Counted from the stretch's first letter, positions 7,209 through 15,311 are shown. The stretch is DNA of 32,703 nucleotides from Gemmatimonadaceae bacterium (GCA_035606695.1 DATNEW010000038.1:1-32703); one strand, 5' to 3'. The notes: generated by a model from the letters alone, not told the origin. Numbers and translations are program-made.

Positions 7209-8339
7209 ATGGCTACACGTGCGGTCACGTTCACCGGCATCAAGTTCGAAAACCCGTTCCTGCTCTCCTCCGCCCCACCGACGGAGAGCGAGTCGAACAT
7301 CTTGCGCGCCTTCGACGCGGGCTGGGGCGGCGTGGTCGTGAAGACGATCGGCCTGCACCCCGTCGTGAACGTCGTCGGCGCGCGGACGAAATTCTTCCGC
7401 ACGACGCCCGACGACAATCAGGTGTCGATGAAGAAGCGCTCCGGTGCGGCGCTGCACGGCTCGTGGAATTGGGAGCTGATCTCCGACAAGAGCCTCGACT
7501 GGTGGGTGGCGCGCATTCGCCGGATCAAGGAAGTGCATCCGACCAAGGTGGTGATTGCGTCGATCATGGCCGGCTCCGGCAGCGACAAGGAGCTGCGCGC
7601 ATGGCAGACGCTCACCGAAGCCGTGCAGGACGCCGGCGCCGACGGCATCGAGACCAACTTCTCGTGTCCGCACATGGACCGCAAGGACATGGGCTCGAAC
7701 ATCGGCAAGAACACCGGGCTCTGCTCCGTCGTAACGGAGGCGGTGAAGGAAGTCGCCAAGATTCCGGTGTGGACGAAACTGACGCCGGCGACGAACGACA
7801 TCGTCGAAGAAGCCGGCGCATGCTTCCGCGGCGGAGCGGATGCGATCGTCTCGTCGAATACGTTCCCGTCGCTGCCCCTGATCGACCCCGAGACGCTCGA
7901 GTTCGAGATCAACGTCGACGGACTCGTGTCGAGTGGCGGTCTGGGTGGGCCGGCGATTCTCCCGATGTCGCTGGCGAACATGGCGCGCATGTGCCAGGCA
8001 TTCCCGGACCACGCGTTCTCGGGGATCGGCGGCGTGAGCGATTTCTCACAAGCGGCGTCGTACTTCCTGCTCGGGTGCGGCACCGTGCAAGTCTGCACGG
8101 CCGCGATGCTCGATTCCGCGGTCGGTCCGAATGTGATCAAGCGATTGAACGCCGGACTCGATCAGTTCCTCGAGCGGCATGGGTATTCGTGTATTGAGGA
8201 TTTCCGCGGGTCGCGCCGGGACAGAGTCGTGTTGCAGTCACAGATCCGGCGGCCGGACGGGGAGGGGTATCAGGGGGGCGAGGTGGTGGAGGGCTATGCG
8301 GCGCCGCTCACCGAGCAGCCGGCAACTTTGTCATCCTGA
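7209..8339 (+). CDS. preA: Dihydropyrimidine dehydrogenase, PreA-type catalytic subunit without ferredoxin domain
   Basis: This FMN-barrel protein (376 residues) reduces uracil/thymine to the dihydro form. It matches the dihydroorotate-dehydrogenase-like domain of dihydropyrimidine dehydrogenase: NPFLLSSAPPT at the start, NFSCPHMDRKDMG with catalytic Cys153, WTKLTPATNDI, GGADAIVSSNTF, GGLGGPAILPMSL and FSGIGGVSDF. E. coli PreA is longer and ends in two 4Fe-4S motifs. None is present here: the tail is RDRVVLQSQIRRPDGEGYQGG and more. No PreT partner lies in the window. The ATG at 7209 follows CGGAGG. The last codons and stop (TCA TCC TGA) belong to a family-1 repeat. It could also work on a related substrate, but the neighbours support pyrimidine reduction. 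Confidence 0.87.
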   Translation: MATRAVTFTGIKFENPFLLSSAPPTESESNILRAFDAGWGGVVVKTIGLHPVVNVVGARTKFFRTTPDDNQVSMKKRSGAALHGSWNWELISDKSLDWWVARIRRIKEVHPTKVVIASIMAGSGSDKELRAWQTLTEAVQDAGADGIETNFSCPHMDRKDMGSNIGKNTGLCSVVTEAVKEVAKIPVWTKLTPATNDIVEEAGACFRGGADAIVSSNTFPSLPLIDPETLEFEINVDGLVSSGGLGGPAILPMSLANMARMCQAFPDHAFSGIGGVSDFSQAASYFLLGCGTVQVCTAAMLDSAVGPNVIKRLNAGLDQFLERHGYSCIEDFRGSRRDRVVLQSQIRRPDGEGYQGGEVVEGYAAPLTEQPATLSS

Positions 8340-8460
8340 GGCGCGAAGCGGCGTGCGGCCGGCATCCTCGCGAGTCCTGGCGCAGGATGCAGCGTGCGGC
8401 CGTCATCCTCGCGAGTCCTGGCGCAGGATGCGGCGTGCGGCCGTCATCCTCGCGAGTCCT
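8331..8460. repeat. 41-bp tandem repeat, about 2.7 units, made of family-1 half sites
   Basis: Units start at 8351, 8392 and 8433. The first two are 41 bp each, built on GCGTGCGGCC, G(G/T)CATCCTCGCGAGTCC and TGGCGCAGGATGC. The third runs to 8460 and then continues into the left arm of the GIY-YIG unit. A further half site GTCATCCTGA at 8330-8339 supplies the preA stop codon. The array has no spacers and is not CRISPR-like. Confidence 0.8.
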
Positions 8461-8924
8461 CGCGCAGCGAGGGCGAGTCGAGGATCTGCTCTTGGGTCAC
8501 GCCGTTACTCAAACCATTCGTTCGCCAGATCGTCCCACGCCGGATTCGTACGTTCGATCAACGCGATCTTCTGCGCCCGCAACATGTGCTTGATCTGTTT
8601 TTCGCGGATGATGGCGAACATTGCTTCGTCGAAAACTTCGTAGTATACCAGTCGGTTGATCTTGTAACGCGATGTGAACGTGCAAAGACCATTTCGATGT
8701 TCCCACATGCGCCGCAGCAGATCATTGGAAATGCCGTTATACAAGTTTCGTGATTTGCTGGCGAGAATGTAAGCGTAGTATTGGCGCATGATCCGAACGC
8801 TATGACGCGTCTCGTGCGCGCCTGAAACCTTTTCATTGCGAGTCGGGGCAAAATGCGTGACCTCAAAGCAGATCCTCGACTTCCCTCCCCGTCGCTTCGC
8901 GAAGGGTCGGGTCGCGAGGATGAC
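8443..8924. mobile_element. Palindrome-bounded unit carrying a GIY-YIG nuclease gene
   Basis: The left arm (8443-8500) starts GTCATCCTCGCGA; the right arm (8857-8924) ends TCGCGAGGATGAC, its exact inverse. The inner ends of the arms, 8477-8500 and 8857-8880, are inverted repeats identical at 21 of 24 positions. The nuclease gene fills the middle, with its stop codon 4 bp from the left arm. Two shorter family members with the same arms but no gene lie at 10289-10419 and 13364-13475. The layout is like an autonomous unit and its gene-less derivatives. Mobility itself is inferred. Confidence 0.55.
8505..8789 (-). CDS. Single-domain GIY-YIG nuclease
   Basis: This 94-residue protein is one GIY-YIG domain and little else. 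YYAYILASKSRNLYNGISNDL at the start holds the two-strand motif (the second half reads YNG rather than YIG). LLRRMWEHRNG has the catalytic-region arginine, and RLVYYE and AIIREKQIKHM complete the family pattern. I start at the ATG at 8789 (MRQYYAYIL); the same frame is open far upstream, but that part is antisense to repeat and aminotransferase sequence. The gene runs against the pyrimidine operon and separates preA from the aminotransferase. It lies between the arms of a palindromic repeat. Small proteins of this class are widespread and of unclear role; DNA cutting linked to repeat spread is one possibility. Confidence 0.85.
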   Translation of the reverse strand: MRQYYAYILASKSRNLYNGISNDLLRRMWEHRNGLCTFTSRYKINRLVYYEVFDEAMFAIIREKQIKHMLRAQKIALIERTNPAWDDLANEWFE

Positions 8925-8957
8925 GGTCTCTCTTCTCCACCGCTGCGCGGGAGGACG

Positions 8958-10307
8958 ATGGTCATGCCTCCCTGCCCCCACACCCCCCGCCCCTACACCG
9001 GTCCCTCGCGCGACGAGATCATCGCGATGCGCCGGCACTACACCAACCCGACCATCTTCACGCTCTACGCCGAGCCGCTGCTGATCGTCGAGGGATTCAT
9101 GCAGTACCTGTTCGACGAGACCGGACGGCGCTATCTCGACTTCTTCGCCGGCATCGTCACCGTCTCCGTCGGCCACTGCCACCCGCACGTCGTGCGCGCG
9201 GTGCAGGAACAGTCGGCGACGCTGCAGCACACGACGACCATCTATCTGCACCCGAACTTCGCGGTGTTCGCCAAGCGGCTCGCGTCGAAGATGCCGAAGG
9301 GCTCCGGACTCGAGGTCACCTACTTCACGAACAGCGGCAGCGAGGCGAACGATCTCGCGGTGACCATGGCCCGTCTGCACACCGGCCACACCGACGTCAT
9401 CGCGGTGCGCAACGGCTATCACGGCGGCAGTCCGAGCGCGATGGGCCTCACGTCACACAACACGTGGAAGTTTCCCGTCGGCGGTGACGGACACGTGCAT
9501 CATGCCATCAATCCCGATCCGTACCGCAGCCCCTTCACCGGGACGCCTGAAGAGATCGCGACGAAGAGCGTTGCCGACATTCGCGACGTCATCCGCTACT
9601 CGACGCCCGGCAACGTCGCGGCGTTCATCGCCGAGCCAATTCAGGGCGTCGGTGGCGCGACGCGCGGGGCGCGCAACTATCTGCGCGAGGCATACGCCGT
9701 CGTTCGCGAGCACGGTGGGCTCTGCATCGCCGACGAAGTGCAGACGGGCTTCGGCCGCACCGGCGAACATTTCTGGGGTTTCGAGAACTTTGATGTCGTG
9801 CCGGATTTCGTCACGATGGCGAAGGGCATCGGCAACGGCGCTCCACTCGCCGCGGTAACGACGCGCATGGACATCGCGCGGACGCTCGCGCAGCGGCTGC
9901 ACTTCAATACGTATGGCGGTAATCCCGTCTCGATGGCCGCCGGCCTCGCGGTGCTCGACGTCATCGAGCGTGAGGAGATTCAACGCAACGCGCGCGAGCG
10001 CGGCGCGGAGGTGCGCGCGGGACTCGAGCGGCTGCAACGCGCGCATCCTCTGATCGGCGACGTTCGCGGCATGGGCTTGATGCTCGGCGTCGAGCTGGTG
10101 AGCGATCGGGCGGCGAAGACGCCGGCGAAGAAACAGGCGGTCGAGGTGCTCGAGGCGTCGCGCGAGCTCGGGCTCCTGCTCGGAAAGGGCGGGCTGGACG
10201 GAAACGTGCTGCGCATCAAGCCGCCGATGTGCATCACGGCGGCGGACGTGGAATTTGCGATTGATGTGTTGGATGAGGCGTTGCGGCGGTCATCCTCGCG
10301 ACCCTGA
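8958..10307 (+). CDS. Class III PLP aminotransferase, AGXT2-like (beta-alanine/beta-aminoisobutyrate aminotransferase)
   Basis: This 449-residue fold-type I aminotransferase would move the amino group of beta-alanine or beta-aminoisobutyrate to pyruvate or glyoxylate, giving the semialdehyde used by MmsA. Visible motifs: [32 protein letters not shown] (phosphate contacts), [22 protein letters not shown] with the pyridine-binding Asp, and MAKGIGNG with Lys289 for PLP. I start at ATG 8958 with GGGAGGA just before it; the frame is open further up but that part is family-1 repeat. The last six residues and the stop come from the next repeat copy. The acceptor (pyruvate or glyoxylate) cannot be told from sequence. 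Ornithine/acetylornithine-type use is less likely in this setting. Confidence 0.87.
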   Translation: MVMPPCPHTPRPYTGPSRDEIIAMRRHYTNPTIFTLYAEPLLIVEGFMQYLFDETGRRYLDFFAGIVTVSVGHCHPHVVRAVQEQSATLQHTTTIYLHPNFAVFAKRLASKMPKGSGLEVTYFTNSGSEANDLAVTMARLHTGHTDVIAVRNGYHGGSPSAMGLTSHNTWKFPVGGDGHVHHAINPDPYRSPFTGTPEEIATKSVADIRDVIRYSTPGNVAAFIAEPIQGVGGATRGARNYLREAYAVVREHGGLCIADEVQTGFGRTGEHFWGFENFDVVPDFVTMAKGIGNGAPLAAVTTRMDIARTLAQRLHFNTYGGNPVSMAAGLAVLDVIEREEIQRNARERGAEVRAGLERLQRAHPLIGDVRGMGLMLGVELVSDRAAKTPAKKQAVEVLEASRELGLLLGKGGLDGNVLRIKPPMCITAADVEFAIDVLDEALRRSSSRP

Positions 10308-10419
10308 GCGTAGCGAAGGAGAGACGAGGATCTGCTCTCGAGTCACGTTGATTGGCCGATCCCGAAGGACGTTCATAGAAGCAGATCCTCGACTCGCCCG
10401 TCGGGCTCGCGAGGATGAC
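10289..10419. repeat. Palindromic repeat, family 1, between the aminotransferase and dihydropyrimidinase
   Basis: GTCATCCTCGCGA (10289-10301) pairs with TCGCGAGGATGAC (10407-10419). The left arm (10289-10346) is 58 bp, the same length as the left arm of the GIY-YIG unit, and ends in ACGAGGATCTGCTCTCGAGT. The inner right arm starts AGCAGATCCTCGAC at 10380. A 33-bp spacer replaces the nuclease gene. Its left edge forms the 3' end of the aminotransferase gene. Confidence 0.8.
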
Positions 10420-10433
10420 ACTCGGAGGGAAGA

Positions 10434-11906
10434 ATGCACTTCGACACCATCATCAAATCCGGCAACGTCGTCACCCCCGCCGGCACCTTCACCGGCGACG
10501 TCGGCATCACCGGCGAGAAGATCTCCGCGCTCGGCGCCGACCTCGGCACGGACGCCGGCAAGGTCATCGACGCCTCCGGCCACCATGTGATCCCCGGCGT
10601 GCTCGACGTCCACGTCCATCTCGAGCTGCCGTTCTGCGGCACCGTCTCCGCGGATGACTACCGCAGCGGCACCCGCGCCGGCGCACGCGGCGGCGTCACG
10701 ACGCTCATCGACTTCGCGATCCCGCCCGCCGGCGGCACGCTCAACGACGCCGCCGACCTCTGGATGAAGAAGGCGGAAGGCAAGTCGCTGATCGATTATA
10801 CATTTCATATATGCATCACTAAATATCAGGATCAGAAAGACCAGATTCGCGGCATGGTCGAGCGCGGCTTCCCGACCTTCAAGGAATTCATGATCTATGA
10901 ATCCGAGGGATGGCAGTCCGACGACCGCGCGCTCTTCGGCACGCTCGAGCGCATGCGCGAGTACGGCGCCATGCTGCTCGTTCATGCCGAATCGGCGCGC
11001 GTGCTCGACGAGCTGATCGCGCGCCATCACACACCCGAGCTCATGCGCGAATACGGCGCACGCCTGCACGCCATCACCCGCCCCAACTTCGTCGAGGCCG
11101 AGGCGATCCAGCGCGCCGTGCAGTGGAGTGAGGCGACCGGCGGACAGCTCTACATCGTCCATATGTCGACGGGCGAAGGCGCCGACATCATCCGCGCCGC
11201 GCAGACGCGCGGCGTGCCGGTCATCGCGGAAACGTGCGTGCAGTATCTCGTGCTCGACGATTCGGTATTCGCGCGCGACGACGGCCACCTGTTCGCCTGC
11301 TGTCCGCAGCTCAAGAAGCCGAAGGACGTCGAGCGCCTGTGGGCCGGCCTCAAGCACGGCGAAGTATCCGTCATCTCCACCGACACGTGCACGTTCACGC
11401 GCGAACAGAAGGCGATGTGGGAAGGCGACTGGACGAAGATTCCCATGGGCATGCCCGGCCTCGAAACACTCATGCCGCTCACCTACACGCGCGGCGTACT
11501 CGGCGGACGTCTCTCGCTCGAGGAGATGTGCATGAAGCTGAGCACGAATCCGGCGCGCATCATGGGGTTGTATCCGAGAAAGGGCGCGATTCAGATTGGG
11601 GCCGACGCGGATCTCGCGATCATTCATCCGACGAAGACGATGACCGTCCGTCCGTCGTCGATGGAGACGAATGCCGATTGGTCGCCGTACGAAGGGTGGA
11701 ATCTCGCCGGCTTCTCCCGCACCACGCTTTCGCGCGGCGACGTCATCGTCGACGACTACAAGGTCGTCGGTGAGGCGGGCCGAGGACGTTGGCTGCCGCG
11801 AACGAGCGCGGGTCTCGCGGCGCCGGCCGAGCGCAGTCGGATCGCCGCATCGGCGGCGGCGCTGCGCTTCGCCGCTGACGCCGAGCAGTTGGTGCAGGCG
11901 TCATGA
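10434..11906 (+). CDS. hydA: Dihydropyrimidinase
   Basis: This 490-residue amidohydrolase opens dihydrouracil/dihydrothymine to the N-carbamoyl amino acid. The two-metal site is visible: DVHVHLE (His60, His62), the carboxylated lysine in TFKEFM (Lys150), LVHAE (His184), IVHMS (His243) and the Asp in STDTCTF (Asp317). The length and the late NPARIMGLYPRKGAIQIGADADLAI segment fit the hydantoinase/dihydropyrimidinase family. GGAGGGAAG precedes the ATG. The gene ends in ATGA, overlapping the transporter start by 4 bp, so the two are translationally coupled. A D-hydantoinase would look alike, but the cluster supports dihydropyrimidinase. Confidence 0.93.
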   Translation: MHFDTIIKSGNVVTPAGTFTGDVGITGEKISALGADLGTDAGKVIDASGHHVIPGVLDVHVHLELPFCGTVSADDYRSGTRAGARGGVTTLIDFAIPPAGGTLNDAADLWMKKAEGKSLIDYTFHICITKYQDQKDQIRGMVERGFPTFKEFMIYESEGWQSDDRALFGTLERMREYGAMLLVHAESARVLDELIARHHTPELMREYGARLHAITRPNFVEAEAIQRAVQWSEATGGQLYIVHMSTGEGADIIRAAQTRGVPVIAETCVQYLVLDDSVFARDDGHLFACCPQLKKPKDVERLWAGLKHGEVSVISTDTCTFTREQKAMWEGDWTKIPMGMPGLETLMPLTYTRGVLGGRLSLEEMCMKLSTNPARIMGLYPRKGAIQIGADADLAIIHPTKTMTVRPSSMETNADWSPYEGWNLAGFSRTTLSRGDVIVDDYKVVGEAGRGRWLPRTSAGLAAPAERSRIAASAAALRFAADAEQLVQAS

Positions 11907-13414
11907 GCCGGCAGATCGAGCGGCCGGATGGTCGTGTCGAACTCGTGGACACCGCGCGCGTCGACGCGAGCCCGCTGTCGAATCACGATCTCGCGCCCGT
12001 GCCGCTCGGCGCCCGAGACTGGAGCACGTACAACTACGCGGCGCTGTGGATCAGCATGGCGCACTGCATTCCGACCTACATGCTCGCGTCTGGGCTGCTC
12101 GCCGCGGGCATGAGTTGGTCGCAGGCGATCATTACAATTCTCTTGGGGAATAGTATCGTTCTGATACCAATTCTCCTCAACTCGCATCCCGGCACCAAGT
12201 ACGGCATTCCGTTCCCCGTCTTCGCGCGCGCGTCGTACGGCACCATCGGCTCCAATCTCCCCGCGTTGATGCGCGCGCTCGTCGCGTGCGGATGGTTCGG
12301 CATTCAGGCGTGGATCGGCGGCGAGGCGCTGAACACGTTCTTCGGCGTCGTCGTTCCCGGATGGGAGCATCTCCTTCCCGGCAGCGTGGACGGACACACG
12401 ACAACGGCGTGGATCTCGTTCCTGCTCTTCTGGGGCATGAACGTGTGGGTCATCGTGCGCGGGATGGATCTCCTGCGCCGCGTTGAAAATTGGGCGGCGC
12501 CGTTCGTACTCGTCATGGCCGCGGTGCTCCTGGTGTGGGCGATTCGCGAAGCGCACGGTGTCGGTCCGTTGCTGCGCGATCACGGCAAGTTTCACAGTTT
12601 CGGCGAATTCCTGCCGGTGTTCGTTCCGTCGCTCACGGCGATGATCGGCTACTGGGCGACGCTCTCGCTCAACATGCCGGACTTCACGCGATTCGGCCGC
12701 AGCCAACGCGATCAGGCGCTCGGCCAGATCGTCGCGCTGCCGACGACGATGACGGTCTTCGCGGCGATGGGCGTGCTCATCACGAGCGCCACGGTGATCA
12801 TCTACGGCGAAGCGATCTGGGACCCGGTGAAGCTCGTCGCGAAGTTCCACGCGCCGTTGGTCGTCGCACTGTCGATGTTCACCGTCGTGATCGCGACGCT
12901 GGCCGTGAACATCGCCGCGAACGTCGTCTCGCCCGCGAACGATTTCGCGAACGTGTTTCCGAAGGCGATCAACTTTCGCCGCGGCGGATTGCTCACCGGC
13001 GTGCTCGGGATCGCGATGATGCCGTGGCGTCTCCTCGCCGATCCCTCGGGATACATCTTCAACTGGCTCCTCGGCTACTCGGGCGGTCTCGGCTCGATCG
13101 CCGGCGTGCTGATCGCGGACTACTGGCTCGTGCGGAAGACTCGGCTCGAGTTAGAGGATTTGTATCTTCCCGACGGCGTGTACCGCTACCACAATGGGTG
13201 GAACTGGAACGCCGTCGTCGCGACGATTCTGGGCTGCGCGCTCGCGTGGGGCGGGCTCGTGATTCCCGTGCTCAAGCCGTTGTATTCGTATGCGTGGTTC
13301 GTGGGGTTCATCGTGGCGGGAGGAGCGTATTACGCCACAAGTGTTCTCTTCTCGGCCGACATCGTCATCCTCGCGACCGAGCGGAGCGAGGGAGACGAGG
13401 ATCTGCTTTCGTGA
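11903..13414 (+). CDS. NCS1-family nucleobase:cation symporter
   Basis: This 503-residue protein has about twelve hydrophobic spans and the NCS1 signature: LGARDWSTYNYAALWISMAHCI near 33-54, LNSHPGTKYGIPFPVFARASYG, CGWFGIQAWIGGEALN and GYWATLSLNMPDFTRFGRSQ. NCS1 proteins carry uracil, allantoin, hydantoins or related rings with Na+ or H+. Its place between dihydropyrimidinase and beta-ureidopropionase suggests uracil/thymine or dihydropyrimidine uptake. The ATG overlaps the hydA stop (ATGA). About the last 16 residues (VILATERSEGDEDLLS) are encoded by a palindromic repeat, so the original C-terminus was probably replaced. Confidence 0.92.
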   Translation: MSRQIERPDGRVELVDTARVDASPLSNHDLAPVPLGARDWSTYNYAALWISMAHCIPTYMLASGLLAAGMSWSQAIITILLGNSIVLIPILLNSHPGTKYGIPFPVFARASYGTIGSNLPALMRALVACGWFGIQAWIGGEALNTFFGVVVPGWEHLLPGSVDGHTTTAWISFLLFWGMNVWVIVRGMDLLRRVENWAAPFVLVMAAVLLVWAIREAHGVGPLLRDHGKFHSFGEFLPVFVPSLTAMIGYWATLSLNMPDFTRFGRSQRDQALGQIVALPTTMTVFAAMGVLITSATVIIYGEAIWDPVKLVAKFHAPLVVALSMFTVVIATLAVNIAANVVSPANDFANVFPKAINFRRGGLLTGVLGIAMMPWRLLADPSGYIFNWLLGYSGGLGSIAGVLIADYWLVRKTRLELEDLYLPDGVYRYHNGWNWNAVVATILGCALAWGGLVIPVLKPLYSYAWFVGFIVAGGAYYATSVLFSADIVILATERSEGDEDLLS

Positions 13415-13475
13415 TCGCCGCTGGATAGTGTGACCCAAGAGCAGATCCTCGACTCGCTACGCTCGCGAGGATGAC
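13364..13475. repeat. Palindromic repeat, family 1, between the transporter and beta-ureidopropionase
   Basis: GTCATCCTCGCGA (13364-13376) pairs with TCGCGAGGATGAC (13463-13475). Bases 13430-13453 are identical, all 24, to the reverse complement of 8477-8500 in the GIY-YIG unit. Only a short spacer lies in the middle. The transporter reads into it and stops at 13414. The next gene's GGAG ribosome site starts 4 bp after it. Confidence 0.82.
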
Positions 13476-13487
13476 TACTGGAGACTT

Positions 13488-14357
13488 ATGCCCCGACTCG
13501 TCAAAGCCGGCCTCATTCAGGCCACGCACGCCTGCTCGACCGCCGAGAAGCTCGACACCATTCGCGACGCGAACGTCGAGAAGCACGTCGCGCTCATCGA
13601 ACAGGCCGCGCGCGAAGGCGTGCAGATCCTGTGCATGCAGGAGATCTTCACCGGCCCATACTTTTGCGCCGAGCAATCGACGCGCTGGTATGAATCGACG
13701 GAGCGCATTCCCGACGGGCCGACGACGAAGCTCATGCAGGAGCTCGCGAAGAAGCACCGCATGGTGATCGTCGTGCCGCTGTACGAAGAGGAAACGACCG
13801 GCGTCTACTACAACACCGCCGCCGTGATCGACGCCGACGGCACCTACCTCGGCAAGTATCGCAAGAACCACATTCCGCATACCGCGCCGGGCTTCTGGGA
13901 AAAGTTCTACTTCAAGCCCGGCAACCTTGGCTACCCGGTATTCAAGACGAAGTACGCGGACGTCGGCGTGTATATCTGCTACGACCGCCATTTCCCTGAG
14001 GGCGCGCGCGAGCTCGGCCTCAATGGCGCCGAGATCGTGTTCAATCCGTCGGCGACCGTCGCGGGCTTATCAGAATACTTATGGAAGCTCGAGCAGCCGG
14101 CGCACGCGGTCGCGAACGCGTTTTTCGTGGGCGCCATCAATCGCGTCGGCTACGAGGCGCCGTGGAACATCGGCGAGTTCTATGGGCAGAGCTACTTCTG
14201 CGATCCGCGCGGCCAGTTCGTGGCGAGCGCGTCGCGCGACAGGACGGAGCTCGTCACCGCCGAGTTGGATCTCGACAAGATCCGCGAAGTGCGGAATGTG
14301 TGGCAGTTCTACCGGGATCGTAGACCAGAGACGTATGGTGGGCTGGTCAAGTTGTAG
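13488..14357 (+). CDS. Beta-ureidopropionase (N-carbamoyl-beta-alanine amidohydrolase), nitrilase superfamily
   Basis: This 289-residue CN-hydrolase cleaves N-carbamoyl-beta-alanine to beta-alanine, CO2 and ammonia. The catalytic triad is visible: Glu52 in MQEIF, Lys126 in YRKNHIP, and Cys164 in YICYDRHFPEGAR. KNHIPHTAPGFWEKFYF matches the beta-ureidopropionase/N-carbamoylputrescine branch. N-carbamoylputrescine amidase is the main alternative; the pyrimidine genes upstream argue against it. The ATG at 13488 follows CTGGAGACTT. A long imperfect palindrome comes after the stop, between this gene and the oppositely directed ATPase. Confidence 0.9.
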   Translation: MPRLVKAGLIQATHACSTAEKLDTIRDANVEKHVALIEQAAREGVQILCMQEIFTGPYFCAEQSTRWYESTERIPDGPTTKLMQELAKKHRMVIVVPLYEEETTGVYYNTAAVIDADGTYLGKYRKNHIPHTAPGFWEKFYFKPGNLGYPVFKTKYADVGVYICYDRHFPEGARELGLNGAEIVFNPSATVAGLSEYLWKLEQPAHAVANAFFVGAINRVGYEAPWNIGEFYGQSYFCDPRGQFVASASRDRTELVTAELDLDKIREVRNVWQFYRDRRPETYGGLVKL

Positions 14358-14375
14358 TGGCCATCAAAAAAAATG

Positions 14376-14484
14376 ACAACGACAAGATCAGACCAAATCG
14401 GACAAAATCTGTTGTTCCGTCTTCGGTGAAGCATTCTCGCGGGCTGGACAGATCCGGTCATATGTTGTCTGATCTTGTCGTCGT
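14376..14484. repeat. Imperfect palindromic element between convergent genes
   Basis: Bases 14376-14393 (ACAACGACAAGATCAGAC) and 14467-14484 (GTCTGATCTTGTCGTCGT) are inverted repeats matching at 17 of 18 positions, with weaker pairing further in. The arms are not related to family 1. It lies between the converging ends of the beta-ureidopropionase and ATPase genes, so it may also act as a two-way terminator; a run of A at 14366-14373 stands just before it. Confidence 0.65.
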
Positions 14485-14510
14485 GTTGCGGTTAGGCCCC
14501 GATCACCCTC

Positions 14511-15311
14511 CTACAGATACCGCAGAAACCTCTCCCGCCCATTCAAGAAGTCGCGCGTCACCACCACGTGGTCCAGCTCCTCATACTCGACCCGCGCGAT
14601 AGACCCTCCATCGAACGAGTAGATGCTGGCCCCGGGATACCCGAGCAGAATGGGCGAATGCGTCGCGATGATGAACTGCGCGTTGTCCTGAATCATGTCG
14701 CCGATCATCGAGATCAACGCCAGTTGACTCTGCGGCGACAGCGGCGCCTCGGGTTCATCGAGCAGATACAAACCGTCCGGCACGAATCGCGAACGAAAGA
14801 GCTTGAGAAAGCTCTGGCCGTGTGAGTTCGCGTCGAGATTGACGCCGTACCGCTGCTCCATCTCCATCAGCGATCGCATCGCCGGCAAACGCGCGAGAGT
14901 CCTCGCATGCGCCGATCGATTCGCGAATTCGGTCTCGATCTCTTCGAGCCGTCCCAACATTTCCGCCCGCAACCTGGACAGCGCCTTCGCGAATCCGAAA
15001 AAGTCCTCGGCGCGCAGGAAGAAGCCACGGCGAACGCGGCGGTTCCACACGAGCTTGATCGCGCTGCCGAGCTCGCGTTGCGCGTTGAGGGTCGGATCGC
15101 TGTCGAGGCTCTCGCTGCCGATCGTCGGCAGCCCGGCGGCCGCGGCAATTCCCTCGAGCAGCGTCGACTTGCCGGAGCCGTTTTCGCCCACCAGAAACGT
15201 GACCGTCGCGCTCGCCTCCAACGCGCGCAGATTGCGAATGACGGGCACGTTGAACGGGAAACGGTCGCCCGCAATGGCGCCTCGCGGCTCGATCGATCGC
15301 AAATGCGGCAT
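14511..15311 (-). CDS. AAA-type ATPase of the SMC/ABC-like class
   Basis: This 266-residue protein has VGENGSGKST (Walker A, 41-50), a Walker B with LYLLDEPEAPLS (Asp185, Glu186) and a switch region IIATHSPIL. A helical, charged middle (105-150) stands in for the coiled coil of larger relatives. This is the compact ATPase type related to RecF/ABC heads, often annotated as a predicted ATPase. There is no nuclease (TOPRIM) domain and no partner gene beside it, so an OLD-like or toxin role is not supported. It is divergent from the sensor kinase, with fewer than 100 bp between the starts. Role unknown. Confidence 0.82.
   Translation of the reverse strand: MPHLRSIEPRGAIAGDRFPFNVPVIRNLRALEASATVTFLVGENGSGKSTLLEGIAAAAGLPTIGSESLDSDPTLNAQRELGSAIKLVWNRRVRRGFFLRAEDFFGFAKALSRLRAEMLGRLEEIETEFANRSAHARTLARLPAMRSLMEMEQRYGVNLDANSHGQSFLKLFRSRFVPDGLYLLDEPEAPLSPQSQLALISMIGDMIQDNAQFIIATHSPILLGYPGASIYSFDGGSIARVEYEELDHVVVTRDFLNGRERFLRYL

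Noticed and set aside
5582-7417. A 611-codon open frame on the minus strand
   Set aside because: It is antisense to mmsA and preA, rich in His/Arg/Asp from the mirrored codon bias of high-GC genes, and has no recognisable domain.
8351-8460. Possible CRISPR array
   Set aside because: Units are contiguous without unique spacers and match the palindromic repeat family; no cas genes are near.
8387-8643. Short plus-strand frames reading through the tandem repeat (VILASPGAG-type peptides)
   Set aside because: They are translations of repeat units and of the antisense of the GIY-YIG gene.
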